From positions 1 to 64,000 of the forward strand of contig CALLLW010000006.1 of NCBI GenBank assembly GCA_938007995.1: a stretch of 64,000 nucleotides of DNA, in the 5' to 3' direction. This DNA is from an uncultured Granulosicoccaceae bacterium. Lineage in GTDB: Bacteria > Pseudomonadota > Gammaproteobacteria > Granulosicoccales > Granulosicoccaceae. This document shows positions 1 through 12,646 of this stretch, piece after piece. The translations under genes and the position numbers were made by a program. Under the pieces are notes generated by a model. It ran no database searches. It saw only the letters and a program-made list of their open reading frames with translations, and was not told the origin of the DNA. The stretch's first letter is position 1. The number at the start of each line of letters is the position of its first letter.

Positions 1-994
<994 letters not shown>

Positions 995-1858
995 TTAAAC
1001 GGCTGCGGCACCACCGACGATCTCAGAGATTTCCTGAGTAATCGCGGCCTGACGCGCCTTGTTGTATACGAGCTGTAGTTCGTTGATGATGTCACCGGCG
1101 TTATCAGTCGCGCTTTTCATCGCGACCATGCGTGCGGCCATCTCACAGGCAACGTTTTCCACCGCTGCCTGGTAAATCAACGATTCTATGTAGCGACGCA
1201 TTAACTTATCTAATACGTCTTCTGATGAAGGCTCATACAGGTAATCCCAGTGATGCCCGTACTCTTCATCGGTGTTGGCTTCGGTCGGAATAAGCTGCGT
1301 TAACTTGGGCGTTTGCGTCATTGAGTTAACAAACTCATTTTCTGCAATATACAGTCGGTCAAGCTCACCGGCTTCGACTTTATCAAGCATGACTGTCACC
1401 GCACCAAGCAGATCACCCATCTTCGGTTGATCGCCTAAGTCAGTGACGTCAGCAACAATATTGCTGCCAAGGCGTCTGAAAAAGCTGCCTGCCTTTTTAC
1501 CAACAGTACAAACATCAATCTCAACACCTTTCTCGTCCCACTCACGCATTGATGCGACAGCGTTCTTAAAGCTGTTGATATTCAGACCGCCACACAGACC
1601 ACGGTCAGTGGAGATACAGATGTATCCCACACGCTTCACGTTGTCACGCGGTTGCATATAAAGGTGCACATACTCAGTATTAGCAGCTGCAACATGACTG
1701 ACTACTTCACGCATCTTCTGCGCGTATGGCCGAGTTGCCGCCATGCGATCCTGAGCTTTACGCATCTTACTTGCAGCCACCATTTCCATCGCTTTGGTGA
1801 TCTTCTGCGTGTTTTGAATGCTTCGGATCTTGGTGCGTATTTCTTTGGCGCTGGCCAT
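995..1858 (-). CDS. atpG: F1 ATP synthase gamma subunit
   Basis: Central-stalk subunit whose rotation drives the conformational changes of the alpha3beta3 hexamer. The 287-residue length equals that of the E. coli protein. The N-terminal coiled-coil helix ([17 protein letters not shown]) and the C-terminal helix ending [12 protein letters not shown], which together form the antiparallel rotor shaft, are both intact, as is the [11 protein letters not shown] segment in the middle. It sits between atpA and atpD in the usual order, 12 bp after atpA, so it is part of one transcript. Confidence 0.98.
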   Translation of the reverse strand: MASAKEIRTKIRSIQNTQKITKAMEMVAASKMRKAQDRMAATRPYAQKMREVVSHVAAANTEYVHLYMQPRDNVKRVGYICISTDRGLCGGLNINSFKNAVASMREWDEKGVEIDVCTVGKKAGSFFRRLGSNIVADVTDLGDQPKMGDLLGAVTVMLDKVEAGELDRLYIAENEFVNSMTQTPKLTQLIPTEANTDEEYGHHWDYLYEPSSEDVLDKLMRRYIESLIYQAAVENVACEMAARMVAMKSATDNAGDIINELQLVYNKARQAAITQEISEIVGGAAAV

Positions 1859-1870
1859 AGCTCTAGTTCC

Positions 1871-3418
1871 TTACGCCTGGAACGCGCCGTTATCGACAAA
1901 ATCTGTCACTGCGGCTTTCAGACCGTCGAGGATTTCATCGTTGTACGCGCCGGAGTCGTTGATCTTATCCAGCAGAGCACTGTGGTTAGAACGTACGTGA
2001 TCGTGCATGGCTTCTTCAAATTCAACCACGCGGGTAACGTCGATGTTATCGAGATAGCCTTCGTTTGCCGCGTAAAGAGAAACAGCCATTTCACCCACAG
2101 ACAACGGTGAGTACTGCTTTTGCTTCATCAATTCTGTCACACGTTGACCACGCTCAAGCTGCTTACGGGTAACGTCATCAAGATCCGATGCAAACTGTGC
2201 AAAAGCGGCAAGTTCACGATACTGCGCCAGTGCCAGTCGTACACCACCACCGAGCTTACTGATGATTTTGGTCTGTGCCGCGCCACCTACTCGAGATACC
2301 GACAGACCGGCGTTAATCGCAGGGCGAATACCGGCGTTGAACAAGTCGGATTCCAAAAAGATCTGACCATCTGTAATGGAAATAACGTTAGTCGGTACGA
2401 AGGCCGATACGTCACCCGCCTGTGTTTCAATGATCGGCAGTGCTGTCAGTGAACCGGTTTTGCCTTTCACACGGCCATTGGTTTGTTTTTCAACATACTC
2501 GGCACTGACACGTGCAGAGCGCTCTAGCAGACGTGAGTGAAGGTAGAAAACATCACCCGGGTAAGCTTCACGACCCGGTGGACGACGCAGCAGCAGTGAT
2601 ACCTGACGATAACCCCAAGCCTGTTTAGTCAGATCATCATAAACGATCAGTGCATCTTCACCGATGTCACGGAAGTACTCACCCATCGAGCAACCGGAGT
2701 ATGGTGCGATAAAGTTCATCGCCGCCGACTCTGCAGCACCAGCTGCAACGACGATAGTGTTTTTCATCGCGTCGTGTTCTTCAAGCTTGGCCACTACGTT
2801 GGCAATGGTGGATTGCTTCTGACCAATCGCCACATAGATACACTTAATGCCACTGTCTTTCTGGTTGATGATCGCGTCAATCGCAACGGCGGTCTTACCA
2901 GTCTGGCGGTCGCCAATGATCAGTTCGCGTTGACCACGACCGATTGGCACCATCGCATCGATTGACTTAAGACCGGTTTGTACCGGCTGATCAACTGACT
3001 GACGCCAGTAAACACCTGGTGCAACCTTCTCGATCGGTGAGTTTTCTGTGGTGCTGAGTGGACCTTTGTCATCAATTGGCTGACCGAGGGCGTTAACAAC
3101 GCGACCGAGCAAACCTTCACCGACAGGAACTTCCAGAATCTTACCGGTACTGCGAACCTTGTCACCTTCTTTAATGTGACCGTAGGCACCCAGGATTACC
3201 GCACCGACTGAGTCGCGCTCAAGGTTAAGTGCCAGACCGTAAGTGTCGCCCGGGAATTCGATCATTTCACCGGACATGGCATCATTTAAGCCATGGATTC
3301 GGACAATACCGTCAGCAATGCTGACAATAGTGCCTTCAGTACGCGCCTCGGAAGACGCTTCAAAATTGCCTATTCGCTCTTTAATCAGCTCACTGATTTC
3401 AGATGGATTGAGTTGCAT
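1871..3418 (-). CDS. atpA: F1 ATP synthase alpha subunit
   Basis: Non-catalytic nucleotide-binding subunit of F1. 515 residues, close to the usual 513. The N-terminus [16 protein letters not shown] is the classic delta-contacting helix, and the P-loop GDRQTGKT lies at residues 169-176, the same position as in E. coli. The nucleotide-binding domain continues with the [12 protein letters not shown] (Walker B) region. The 90 bp between atpH and atpA is the longest gap inside the operon; no terminator or promoter is evident in it. Confidence 0.98.
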   Translation of the reverse strand: MQLNPSEISELIKERIGNFEASSEARTEGTIVSIADGIVRIHGLNDAMSGEMIEFPGDTYGLALNLERDSVGAVILGAYGHIKEGDKVRSTGKILEVPVGEGLLGRVVNALGQPIDDKGPLSTTENSPIEKVAPGVYWRQSVDQPVQTGLKSIDAMVPIGRGQRELIIGDRQTGKTAVAIDAIINQKDSGIKCIYVAIGQKQSTIANVVAKLEEHDAMKNTIVVAAGAAESAAMNFIAPYSGCSMGEYFRDIGEDALIVYDDLTKQAWGYRQVSLLLRRPPGREAYPGDVFYLHSRLLERSARVSAEYVEKQTNGRVKGKTGSLTALPIIETQAGDVSAFVPTNVISITDGQIFLESDLFNAGIRPAINAGLSVSRVGGAAQTKIISKLGGGVRLALAQYRELAAFAQFASDLDDVTRKQLERGQRVTELMKQKQYSPLSVGEMAVSLYAANEGYLDNIDVTRVVEFEEAMHDHVRSNHSALLDKINDSGAYNDEILDGLKAAVTDFVDNGAFQA

Positions 3419-3508
3419 GTGGAGTGTTCCCCTAAATAAATTCTGCTGCGCACTTGAAGACCGGAATATCTGCTGTAGCAGTAGTCACGGTGTCTGAGGC
3501 CTTTGCCA

Positions 3509-4048
3509 TTAACGCGCGCTCAGGCTGCTGCCGAGCTGCTGCAGACGACCGTTGATTGATCCATCTATCACAGTATCGCCAGCGCGAATAATCGCACCAC
3601 CAATCAGGGATTCATCGACTTCTTCGGTGATCCTGACCTTCTTGTTAAATCTGCGTTCAAGCGCCTCGGTCAGCTTTGCCCGATAGGTATCATCAAGCGC
3701 CATCGCTGAAACGACTGTGGCCTCTAGCAGACCCTCTTCGTTGGCACGCAGATCTTCGTATATGTCACACACCTCGTTCACTAGCGAGAGGCGATTGTTC
3801 TCTGCCATCAGGCGAACCATGTTGTTGCCTTCAGGGCCGAGCTTGTCACCGAGAACCTTCTCGACCATCGCTGCCTTATCGGCAGCGGTGTTAGCCGGAT
3901 TATCCAGTGCTGTCGATAGCGCCGGATCAGACACCACTGCCTTGAGCAGCGACATTTTTTCTGACCATGCATCGTAATTGCCACCGCTTCGAGCCAGCTC
4001 GAATACGGCCTTCGCGTACGGTCTTGCAGCGGTTACGGTTTCTACCAT
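3509..4048 (-). CDS. atpH: F1 ATP synthase delta subunit
   Basis: Peripheral-stalk connector (delta, also called OSCP) that ties the alpha subunits of F1 to the b dimer of Fo. 179 residues, the usual length. The N-terminal TAARPYAKAVFELA segment and the C-terminal DESLIGGAIIRAGDTVIDGS block are the family signatures. It lies between atpF and atpA in the standard order, with a 36-bp gap to atpF. Confidence 0.97.
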   Translation of the reverse strand: MVETVTAARPYAKAVFELARSGGNYDAWSEKMSLLKAVVSDPALSTALDNPANTAADKAAMVEKVLGDKLGPEGNNMVRLMAENNRLSLVNEVCDIYEDLRANEEGLLEATVVSAMALDDTYRAKLTEALERRFNKKVRITEEVDESLIGGAIIRAGDTVIDGSINGRLQQLGSSLSAR

Positions 4049-4084
4049 GATCTATCTTCGCTCTACAGTGCTATACAGTTGTAG

Positions 4085-4555
4085 CTAAATCTTCGCAATC
4101 AGGTCGTCGAGTACAGAAGCGTGTGCATTTGCGTCGACTTCACGCTTGAGAATTTTCTCTGCAGCAGTGACTGCAACAGAAGAAACCTCACCACGCAGTG
4201 CTTCACGTGTGCTGACTACTTCCTGATCAAGCGCTGCCTGGGCAGATGCTTTGACTTTATCGCTTTCAGTGACTGCGGTCTGCTTTGCTTCTTCAACAAT
4301 CTCGTTACTGCGACGTTGCGCCTGCGAAACGATCTCCGATGCCTGTGTTTTGGCATCAGTGATCAGTTGCTTAGCCTCTTCTTCTGCTGCTTCCTGCGCC
4401 TGCGCGCCCTTTTCAGCTGAAGCAAGACCTTCCGCAATAGTTGCCTGCCGCTCGCGCAGCGCACCAATCAACGGAGGCCAAACGAACTTCATGCAAAACG
4501 CCACGAACATCGCGAACGAGATCGCCTGACCAATTAATGTAAGGTTGATGTTCAT
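4085..4555 (-). CDS. atpF: Fo ATP synthase subunit b
   Basis: Stator subunit b: one N-terminal membrane helix (about residues 5-27, [20 protein letters not shown]) followed by a long charged Ala/Glu/Lys-rich helix that dimerises as the peripheral stalk. 156 residues, identical in length to E. coli AtpF. The start [10 protein letters not shown] matches the family, so the ATG at 4555 is secure. Flanked by atpE and atpH. Confidence 0.97.
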   Translation of the reverse strand: MNINLTLIGQAISFAMFVAFCMKFVWPPLIGALRERQATIAEGLASAEKGAQAQEAAEEEAKQLITDAKTQASEIVSQAQRRSNEIVEEAKQTAVTESDKVKASAQAALDQEVVSTREALRGEVSSVAVTAAEKILKREVDANAHASVLDDLIAKI

Positions 4556-4604
4556 TGTTGCCTATCTCCAGATACGCCTTAACGGTACCAGTAAAAAACT
4601 GGAT

Positions 4605-4904
<300 letters not shown>

Positions 4905-4910
4905 TTAAAA

Positions 4911-6168
<1,258 letters not shown>

Positions 6169-6188
6169 TGATTCGCCATATCCGGAAA

Positions 6189-6219
6189 TATATAGACTAA
6201 AAATGACAGTCTGTGACAA
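6189..6219 (-). promoter_or_regulatory. Candidate promoter of the atp operon
   Basis: On the minus strand a TTGTCA hexamer (6214-6219) and a TATATA hexamer (6189-6194) are separated by 19 bp, somewhat longer than ideal. Transcription would start about 15 bases before the preferred atpI ATG. This is a sequence-only suggestion. Confidence 0.35.
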
Positions 6220-6463
6220 AACAACGCAAGACTGAACGACGCGGCGGAGTATAAGGTCGCAGATAGCATACGGTCAAGGATTGACTGACTTAGATTTTAA
6301 CTAAGTTAAAGTGCGATTCTGATGGTCATGAACGAGACGTGAATTCAGCATCACTATGAGTGACTCAGCAGGCTTAAAAAGTGACTGGCAGTTGTATAGA
6401 TCGATTCCTGACAGGCCTGAATGCAGCAACGTGATACGACCTTCCTGAATACCAGAACCGCCA

Positions 6464-7465
6464 TTACTCAATGTGCGAGAGAATGCCGTCAAGTTCATCC
6501 AGCGAGTTGTAGCTAATCGTAATATCGCCCTTACCGCCGCTGGAGTGTTTAAATGATACTTTGGCGCCAAGCTTTTCAGACAACTGTGATTCAAGGGCTC
6601 TGATATGGCTGTCCTGTTTGTCCTTGACCACTTTGCTGCGATTTTGCTTTTTTGCAGGAACCCCGTTGCGGGCCAGTGCTTCAGTCGCACGCACGCTTAA
6701 GCCCTCGATGTAGACTTTCATCGCAATGGCATGTTGATCATCCGGGGCCAGTGTCAGCAGTGCGCGAGCGTGGCCCATTTCAATTTTACCGGTGGCGAGC
6801 ATATCGGAGACACGTTCATCGAGATCCAGCAGGCGAATCAGATTCGATACAGACGCTCTTGATCGACCGACTGCTTCGGCAACGGCCAGATCAGTCATAC
6901 GAAATTCATTTTTTAAACGGTGTAGCGCGCGCGCTTCTTCCAGCGGGTTCAGATCTTCGCGTTGAATGTTTTCAATCAGGGTTACTGCGGCGACTGAGCT
7001 GTCGTCCATTTCCCGAACAATGGCAGGAATTTTTTTAAGTCCGGCCAACTGTGCCGCACGCCAGCGTCTTTCACCGGCAATAAGTTCATACCCGCCGCCA
7101 CGCCTGCGCAGCAGTATCGGTTGAATCAAACCTTGTGCGGTGATTGAATCTGCCAGTTCCTGCAATGCTTCGGGGTCAAAGTGCACCCGTGGCTGGTAGG
7201 TGCCACGACTGATTTCGTCCACCGGTATATCGGTCACGCCGTCTTGCGCCGCGCTGCCTGCCTCAATTTGCCCGGTTGGCTGCCGGCCTTGCGATTGGCT
7301 TGGCGATTGGCCTGGCGATTGGGTTTGTGTTAGCTGGGGCGCAGAAGTGCTTTGATTATCAGCGTCGGAAGGCTGTCTTACAGGTGCTACCGGGGCTGCG
7401 ATATCAACCTCCTTTAGTAACGCACCCAAACCCCTGCCCAAACCACTTTTTTTAGTTGTTGCCAC
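6464..7465 (-). CDS. parB: Chromosome-partitioning protein ParB (CTP-dependent parS clamp)
   Basis: Binds parS near the origin and slides as a CTP-gated clamp, acting with ParA to segregate origins. 333 residues from a GTG start at 7463-7465. Parts in order: N-terminal ParA-contact motif KSGLGRGLGALL (7-18); a low-complexity Gln/Ser/Pro linker (about 36-70) containing three in-frame 12-bp repeats; the ParB/Srx domain with the CTP-binding GERRWRAA motif near residue 131 and ENIQREDLNPLEEA; a helix-turn-helix (LAVAEAVGRSRASVSNLIRL); and a C-terminal dimerisation domain. Downstream of parA with a 44-bp gap. Two parS-like sites occur in recF, 13 kb away. Confidence 0.97.
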   Translation of the reverse strand: MATTKKSGLGRGLGALLKEVDIAAPVAPVRQPSDADNQSTSAPQLTQTQSPGQSPSQSQGRQPTGQIEAGSAAQDGVTDIPVDEISRGTYQPRVHFDPEALQELADSITAQGLIQPILLRRRGGGYELIAGERRWRAAQLAGLKKIPAIVREMDDSSVAAVTLIENIQREDLNPLEEARALHRLKNEFRMTDLAVAEAVGRSRASVSNLIRLLDLDERVSDMLATGKIEMGHARALLTLAPDDQHAIAMKVYIEGLSVRATEALARNGVPAKKQNRSKVVKDKQDSHIRALESQLSEKLGAKVSFKHSSGGKGDITISYNSLDELDGILSHIE

Positions 7466-7509
7466 TCAAATAACCCTGATATTAACCCTGATATCCGCCA
7501 CTCTGTGCC

Positions 7510-8373
7510 CTACGGCGTGAGTGGCATTCCGCTGTTAGTGTTCACTGGTTTTACAGGTTCGGTGACCCTGGTTCCAGCTTCCGATGATACAGCGCCGCCT
7601 GATGATGCGGCAATTTCACGCCGTATGATTTCGCCCGCCAGCGCCAGATAGGCGATAGATCCTCGCGAAGACTTATCGTAATACACAATCGGCTGACCAA
7701 AGCTCGGCGCTTCCGCAAGTCTGATATTGCGTGGGATTATTGTCCGGTATACACGCGACTCAAAGTGCTCAATCAACTGATTAGACACCTCGTGTCCAAG
7801 CTTATTTCTACCGTCAAACATGGTGCGCAGGATGCCTTCAATGCCGAGCTGTGGATTAACCGAACCCTGCACTTCCCGGATGGTTTGCAGCAGTGACGAC
7901 AACCCCTCAAGCGCATAGTATTCACACTGCATGGGGATAAGCACCCCGTTAGAAGCCACGAACGCATTCAGTGTCAGTACGTTCAACGCCGGTGGGCAAT
8001 CAATGTAGATGTAGTCGTACGCTGTACTGACTGTCTGCAATGCATCGGCGAGCTTACGCTCGCGGCCATTGGTGCCCATCAACTGAACTTCGGCGGCTGT
8101 CAGGTCGGCATTGGCGGGTAGCACATCAAACTTGACGTGTTCAGGTGTAACAATCGCCTCTTCTGCACTGCAACTGCCCAGCAGCACATCACATGATGTC
8201 AGCTCGGATTCGTTCTTATCAACACCAGCGCCGGTGGTTGCGTTGCCCTGAGGGTCAAGGTCGATCAGTAGCACTTTCCGCTGGGTTTCACCGAGTGCCG
8301 CACACAGATTTATGGCAGTGGTGGTTTTCCCCACCCCGCCTTTCTGATTCGCTATTGCAATAATTTTAGCCAT
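7510..8373 (-). CDS. parA: Chromosome-partitioning ATPase ParA (Soj family)
   Basis: Deviant-Walker ATPase that binds the nucleoid as an ATP dimer and pulls ParB-parS complexes apart. 287 residues; the motif KGGVGKTT at 11-18 has the signature lysine, followed by LLIDLDPQGNATTGAG and the Walker B-like YIYIDCPPALN. The C-terminal 30 residues are a Ser/Thr/Pro-rich tail of no known function. The ATG at 8371-8373 has a GGGAG ribosome site just upstream. It precedes parB and follows rsmG, as in other gammaproteobacterial origins. Confidence 0.97.
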   Translation of the reverse strand: MAKIIAIANQKGGVGKTTTAINLCAALGETQRKVLLIDLDPQGNATTGAGVDKNESELTSCDVLLGSCSAEEAIVTPEHVKFDVLPANADLTAAEVQLMGTNGRERKLADALQTVSTAYDYIYIDCPPALNVLTLNAFVASNGVLIPMQCEYYALEGLSSLLQTIREVQGSVNPQLGIEGILRTMFDGRNKLGHEVSNQLIEHFESRVYRTIIPRNIRLAEAPSFGQPIVYYDKSSRGSIAYLALAGEIIRREIAASSGGAVSSEAGTRVTEPVKPVNTNSGMPLTP

Positions 8374-8430
8374 GGAGCTCCCGGGAATAGGCGAGACCTG
8401 ATCCTGAATCCACAGAACCGCTACAGCGGC

Positions 8431-9075
8431 TCAGGAAGGGTCACGCTGCAATATTACTATGTTGCGCTCAGCGGTTTCATCGGGAATCGTTAATTTGGCC
8501 GTCTTAATTAGAGAAAAACCGGAAATACCCTGCAGCACGTGCTGATCCGGCAGGTGCCCGACCATGGCGAGCAGTTTTCCACCGGCAGGCAGCAAATGTT
8601 TTCCCAGACCAGCCAGTTTGTCCGGTGCGGCAAAAGCGCGTGCAATCACCATATCCGCCTGATTCTCGACCGCTTCGACCCGGCTGTGTAAGGCAGTGAC
8701 ATTATCAAGCTCCAATTCCACCGCAGCCTGTTGTATGAAGCGGGTTTTTTTGGCCACCTTATCTATCAGCATTACATTAAGGTGAGGTTTTAAAATTGCC
8801 AGCGGAATACCGGGCAAGCCAGCGCCGGCACCAACATCGATCAGCGTATCTCCATCGATATACGGATAAACTGATAACGAATCGAGGATGTGACGACTGA
8901 TCATTTGCTGCGGATCCCGGACCGCAGTCAGGTTGATGACCTTATTCCATTTGCCCAGCAGCTCGACATACGCTGCCAGCGCTGATACCTGATCTTCGTT
9001 CACATCCAGCTGCATGCGATCGAGACCATCGACCAGCAGTTGTTTTATTTCAGGTGCTGCCAAGTCCGACACCAT
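8431..9075 (-). CDS. rsmG: 16S rRNA (guanine-527-N7) methyltransferase RsmG (GidB)
   Basis: Methylates N7 of G527 in the 530 loop of 16S rRNA; its loss typically gives low-level streptomycin resistance. The SAM-binding glycine loop is DVGAGAGLPGIPLAI. About 214 residues from the ATG at 9073-9075; the frame can also begin two codons earlier at a GTG, and neither has a clear ribosome site. Lies between mnmG (52 bp upstream) and parA in the conserved mnmG-rsmG-parA-parB cluster. Confidence 0.96.
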   Translation of the reverse strand: MVSDLAAPEIKQLLVDGLDRMQLDVNEDQVSALAAYVELLGKWNKVINLTAVRDPQQMISRHILDSLSVYPYIDGDTLIDVGAGAGLPGIPLAILKPHLNVMLIDKVAKKTRFIQQAAVELELDNVTALHSRVEAVENQADMVIARAFAAPDKLAGLGKHLLPAGGKLLAMVGHLPDQHVLQGISGFSLIKTAKLTIPDETAERNIVILQRDPS

Positions 9076-9127
9076 CAACACTGAAAAAATTTACAGCGCG
9101 CATAGCCAGCGCCACCAATGCGTAACA

Positions 9128-11035
9128 TCAGGCGATTTTCTCTACACGCTGCAATAGATTTTGCTTTTTCAAACTGACCAGCAGAAGTGATACCGCGGCC
9201 GGTGTAACCCCGGGTATACGAGATGCCTGGCCGACGGTGTCCGGCCTTTGTTCGGTAAGCTTCTGCCGCACTTCCGAAGACAAACCGGACACGTTGGTGT
9301 AGTCAAACGAAGCTGGTATTGATGTTTCGGAATAGCGTAGCTGCTTAGCTATCTCATCCTGTTGACGATCAATGTAACCCTGATAACGGATCTGGGTTTC
9401 CAGCTGTTGCAGTGCGGCTTTATCATTGACCGGGAATCTTTCCGGAAAGGCTTGCTGCAATCTAGTGCAATCCATTTCGGGGCGGCGTAATAAATCGATC
9501 ATTGGCTGATCTTTTTGCACCTGAACATCAAAGGTTTTTTCGATCTTGCGTGCGTCATCAGAGCTTGCATGAACAAACCATTGTGATATTGATTCTCGAT
9601 TGCGTTCGATCGCATCTACCTTGTTATTGAAGTGCTGCCAGCGTTCATCACTGACCAGATTAAGCTCCCTGCCCTTTTCGGTCAGTCTGAGATCGGCGTT
9701 ATCTTCACGCAATAATAATCGATACTCGGCGCGACTGGTAAACATGCGATACGGTTCCAGTGTGCCGCGGGTGATCAGATCATCAATCAGTACGCCAATG
9801 TATGCTTCATCACGACGCGGTGACCACGGCGCAAGTTCTTTTACCGCTCTTGCGGCGTTAATACCCGCTATTAAACCCTGAGCTGCTGCCTCTTCGTAAC
9901 CGGTTGTGCCATTGATCTGGCCGGCAAAGTAAAGACGATCAATAAACTTGGTTTCGAGTGAATCATGCAGATCACGAGGATCAAAAAAATCATATTCAAT
10001 TGCGTAGCCTGCCCGCGTGATATGCGCGTTCTCAAATCCTTTAATGCTGTGCACATAATCAAGCTGTACCGAAAACGGTAAACTGGTGGAAATGCCATTC
10101 GGGTAAACCTCATGGGTATTTAACCCTTCAGGTTCAATAAAAATCTGATGCGAAGTCTTATCGGCAAATCGCACCACCTTATCTTCAATCGATGGACAGT
10201 AGCGTGGCCCAACCCCTTCAATGTTGCCGGAATACATCGCCGACTTCTCAAGATTTGCATGAATAATTTCATGTGTCTTTTCATTGGTGTGGGTAATGTG
10301 GCAATGCACCTGGGTAGGATGATCTGCCTCACTGCCAAGATATGAAAACACCGGCCGCGGTGTATCACCGGGCTGTGCTTCAAGCTGTGAATAGTCGATC
10401 GTTTTACCGTCTATTCTCGGCGGCGTACCGGTTTTTAATCGTGCAACGCGAAACGGCAGATCTCTCAGTCTGCGTGCCAGTGCATTCGATGCGGCATCTC
10501 CGGCCCGACCACCCGACTGCTGCACATCGCCGATGTGAATTTTACCACCGAGAAAAGTACCAACAGTCAGCACCACACAAGATGCATGAAATCGCAGGCC
10601 GGATTCCGTGATCACCCCGCAACATAGATTACTACTTTGATCAACAATCAGATCATCCACCGATTGCTGAAAGAGTTGCAAATTAGCCTGGTTCTCAACG
10701 GCGGTTCTAATAAATGCACGATACAACGCACGATCAGCCTGTGAACGAGTCGCTCTGACTGCCGGACCCTTGCGTGCATTAAGCGTTCTGATGTGTATAC
10801 CGGCATGATCCGCTGCCTTTGCCATAACACCGCCAAGCGCATCAATTTCCTTGACCAGGTGTCCTTTTCCAATACCTCCGATGGCCGGGTTACAGCTCAT
10901 CTGGCCGATGGTTTCGACATTATGAGTGAGCAAAAGCGTACGTGCACCGGCGCGGCTGGATGCCAACGCTGCCTCAGTGCCGGCGTGGCCACCGCCAACG
11001 ACGATCACGTCATAAGTAAATTGATCAGTTGCCAT
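9128..11035 (-). CDS. mnmG: tRNA uridine-34 carboxymethylaminomethyl synthase, FAD subunit MnmG (GidA)
   Basis: With MnmE, installs cmnm5 on wobble U34 of several tRNAs using FAD and methylenetetrahydrofolate. From the ATG at 11033-11035 the protein is 635 residues; the FAD-binding GGGHAG lies at 14-19, followed by [19 protein letters not shown], and the C-terminal helical MnmE-binding domain is complete. The frame opens 10 codons earlier at a TTG, but a TATAAT box overlaps that codon, favouring the ATG. Unlike the usual contiguous mnmE-mnmG pair, a broken diguanylate cyclase gene on the other strand separates the two. Confidence 0.97.
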   Translation of the reverse strand: MATDQFTYDVIVVGGGHAGTEAALASSRAGARTLLLTHNVETIGQMSCNPAIGGIGKGHLVKEIDALGGVMAKAADHAGIHIRTLNARKGPAVRATRSQADRALYRAFIRTAVENQANLQLFQQSVDDLIVDQSSNLCCGVITESGLRFHASCVVLTVGTFLGGKIHIGDVQQSGGRAGDAASNALARRLRDLPFRVARLKTGTPPRIDGKTIDYSQLEAQPGDTPRPVFSYLGSEADHPTQVHCHITHTNEKTHEIIHANLEKSAMYSGNIEGVGPRYCPSIEDKVVRFADKTSHQIFIEPEGLNTHEVYPNGISTSLPFSVQLDYVHSIKGFENAHITRAGYAIEYDFFDPRDLHDSLETKFIDRLYFAGQINGTTGYEEAAAQGLIAGINAARAVKELAPWSPRRDEAYIGVLIDDLITRGTLEPYRMFTSRAEYRLLLREDNADLRLTEKGRELNLVSDERWQHFNNKVDAIERNRESISQWFVHASSDDARKIEKTFDVQVQKDQPMIDLLRRPEMDCTRLQQAFPERFPVNDKAALQQLETQIRYQGYIDRQQDEIAKQLRYSETSIPASFDYTNVSGLSSEVRQKLTEQRPDTVGQASRIPGVTPAAVSLLLVSLKKQNLLQRVEKIA

Positions 11036-11064
11036 AGAAATATAAGCTGGTGACACGGACGCCA

Positions 11065-11070
11065 ATTATA
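11065..11070 (-). promoter_or_regulatory. Probable -10 element for mnmG
   Basis: A perfect TATAAT on the minus strand 30 bases upstream of the mnmG ATG. No convincing -35 hexamer is seen at 16-18 bp. A separate promoter here makes sense because mnmG is cut off from mnmE by an opposing gene. Confidence 0.45.
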
Positions 11071-11680
11071 GACTTGTATGCCTCTGATAATCCCGACTTT
11101 TTAGCTACCTGTTTCGCGAATCCAATGTTCTTCAAGCACCGGGTAATAGCTCTGGCCGGTATCCTCTGTCGCGTCTGTCAGCGCGAATATCATGCTCATC
11201 GCCGCAGCAATGGCAAACCACTCACCGGCAATACAGTCAGAAATTCCCTCATGACTGAACTCTCAGATCTGTCTATTTACTACCTGCATTTTGTACTTCA
11301 CGTGGGGGAAATTTGAATGGATGCCATATTCCAAATGGCACCACCCTGCATCCGGACTGCTCAAAAGAAACAACACTGACAAACAGCGTTTCTTCGATCA
11401 AGAATGATTTCATCTTGCCAAGCGATTACCTTAAAGAATGCCTGAGCAGACTCAATAGGCACTGGTTTTACCAGATACTCATATGTTGAACAGTCTCTTA
11501 TATATTTTTGAATAGCAACTAACTACAAGTCACATAGAGCCTACCTGCTCAGTAGTTTTCTCACTAAGTGACGCACGTTTTTGAAAAAACTCAGTGAAAG
11601 AATGTTATTGCCAACTAGACTCAGTCCAGAAGGAGTATGGGATAGTAGTAATCTAAAGGACTAAATCAGGAGTTAGGACA
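11071..11680. other. Intergenic stretch between mnmG and the GGDEF pseudogene
   Basis: About 610 bp without a convincing gene. One open frame on the plus strand (about 11050-11316, GTG start, 88 codons) has no recognisable domain and begins inside the mnmG promoter area, so it is not called. An 11-bp palindrome TCACTAAGTGA occurs at 11560-11570. An AGGAG ribosome site sits just before the ATG at 11681. Nothing else was recognised. Confidence 0.5.
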
Positions 11681-12592
11681 ATGACTATTTTTGCAGCGGT
11701 TAAAGAGGCATGTATTGATACTGCTAACTCAGGCAAAGCAAGACCTGCAAAGCGAATCGTCTACGACAACATAGCTGAACTTAATCTTTATAAATATATT
11801 GACGTAGAGATTTTGGTTAAAGAGTTTTCGACTTATCTTTACCAGAATTTTTCAGTCTGTGAAATGTATTTTCATTTACCAGAGTTCGCTATTGAAGTTA
11901 ATTTAGCAAACAAGCGTAACCTTCCTTCAACTTACATACAGAACAGCCCCGGCAAGATTCACTACCCTCTTTGTTGCCACGGTAAATCTCTTGGCGAGCT
12001 GACTATGTTATGTTCCACAACAATTTCAGACAAAGAAAAAAGCGGTATTGATCACGCTGTCAATCAACTTCGAGAGCCGCTCTACAACGCTGTTCGCTAT
12101 GCACACGCAATTCGATCCGGTTAAAAAGACGAACTGACTGGTCTGTATAACCGTGCAGCACTGGAGGCTCTATTGTTTGAAAAATCAAACGATGAAAGGC
12201 GCAACACCACGGTTGTAATGGTATGTGATCTGGATAACTTTAAGTGGATTAATGATCACTATGGACATCCGATTGGCGATACAGTGCTGGCACAGTATTC
12301 ACGTATACTTGATTCCATTGTCGGTGTTAACGGCAGCGTTTTTCGTTATGGTGGTGATGAATTTTTCATTGCTCTGGATGATCTGACTGCTGCAAAAAGT
12401 GCAAGGCTTGCAAAAAACATCTGTAGCGCAGCACAGGAATGGGTACTGGATGACGGCACAGCAATCACAACCACAGTAGGGGCGACTGCTGTGCGTGCTG
12501 AAGAAACTATAAAAGATGCTTTCTCACGGGCAGACCAGGCACTTTTGTCTGGTAAAAACAGTGGCAGTAACAAAGTTGTGTGGTCCGGTTGA
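11681..12592 (+). pseudogene. Diguanylate cyclase (GGDEF) with an in-frame TAA stop
   Basis: Would synthesise cyclic di-GMP. Reading from the ATG at 11681 (AGGAG ribosome site 7 bases before it), 147 codons of a sensor-like N-terminal region with no domain I can name end at TAA 12122-12124. The very next codons, in the same frame, encode KDELTGLYNRAALEALL, the canonical start of a GGDEF domain, and the frame runs on to 12592 with VCDLDNFKWINDHYGHPIGD and an intact YGGDEF (motif codons 12350-12364). No RxxD inhibitory site is seen before GGDEF. One base change (AAA, CAA or GAA to TAA) explains the break. A TTG at 12173 could restart translation but would lose the LTGLYNR part. It lies against the direction of mnmE and mnmG and is probably an accessory insertion. 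Alternatives are stop readthrough or a sequencing error. Confidence 0.85.
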
Positions 12593-12646
12593 AGCGTGCT
12601 TAAAAGGTTAGCCCTTCATCGTACAAATCAGGTGAAAACCCGCGCA

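Noticed and set aside
11292-11307. CACGTG-containing sequence as a third parS
   Set aside because: Outside the central CACGTG it disagrees with the parS consensus at most of the arm positions.
11050-11316. 88-codon plus-strand frame upstream of the GGDEF gene
   Set aside because: GTG start within the mnmG promoter region, no domain, no ribosome site.
12122-12124. The stop in the GGDEF gene as a selenocysteine codon
   Set aside because: The stop is TAA, not TGA, so selC cannot explain readthrough.
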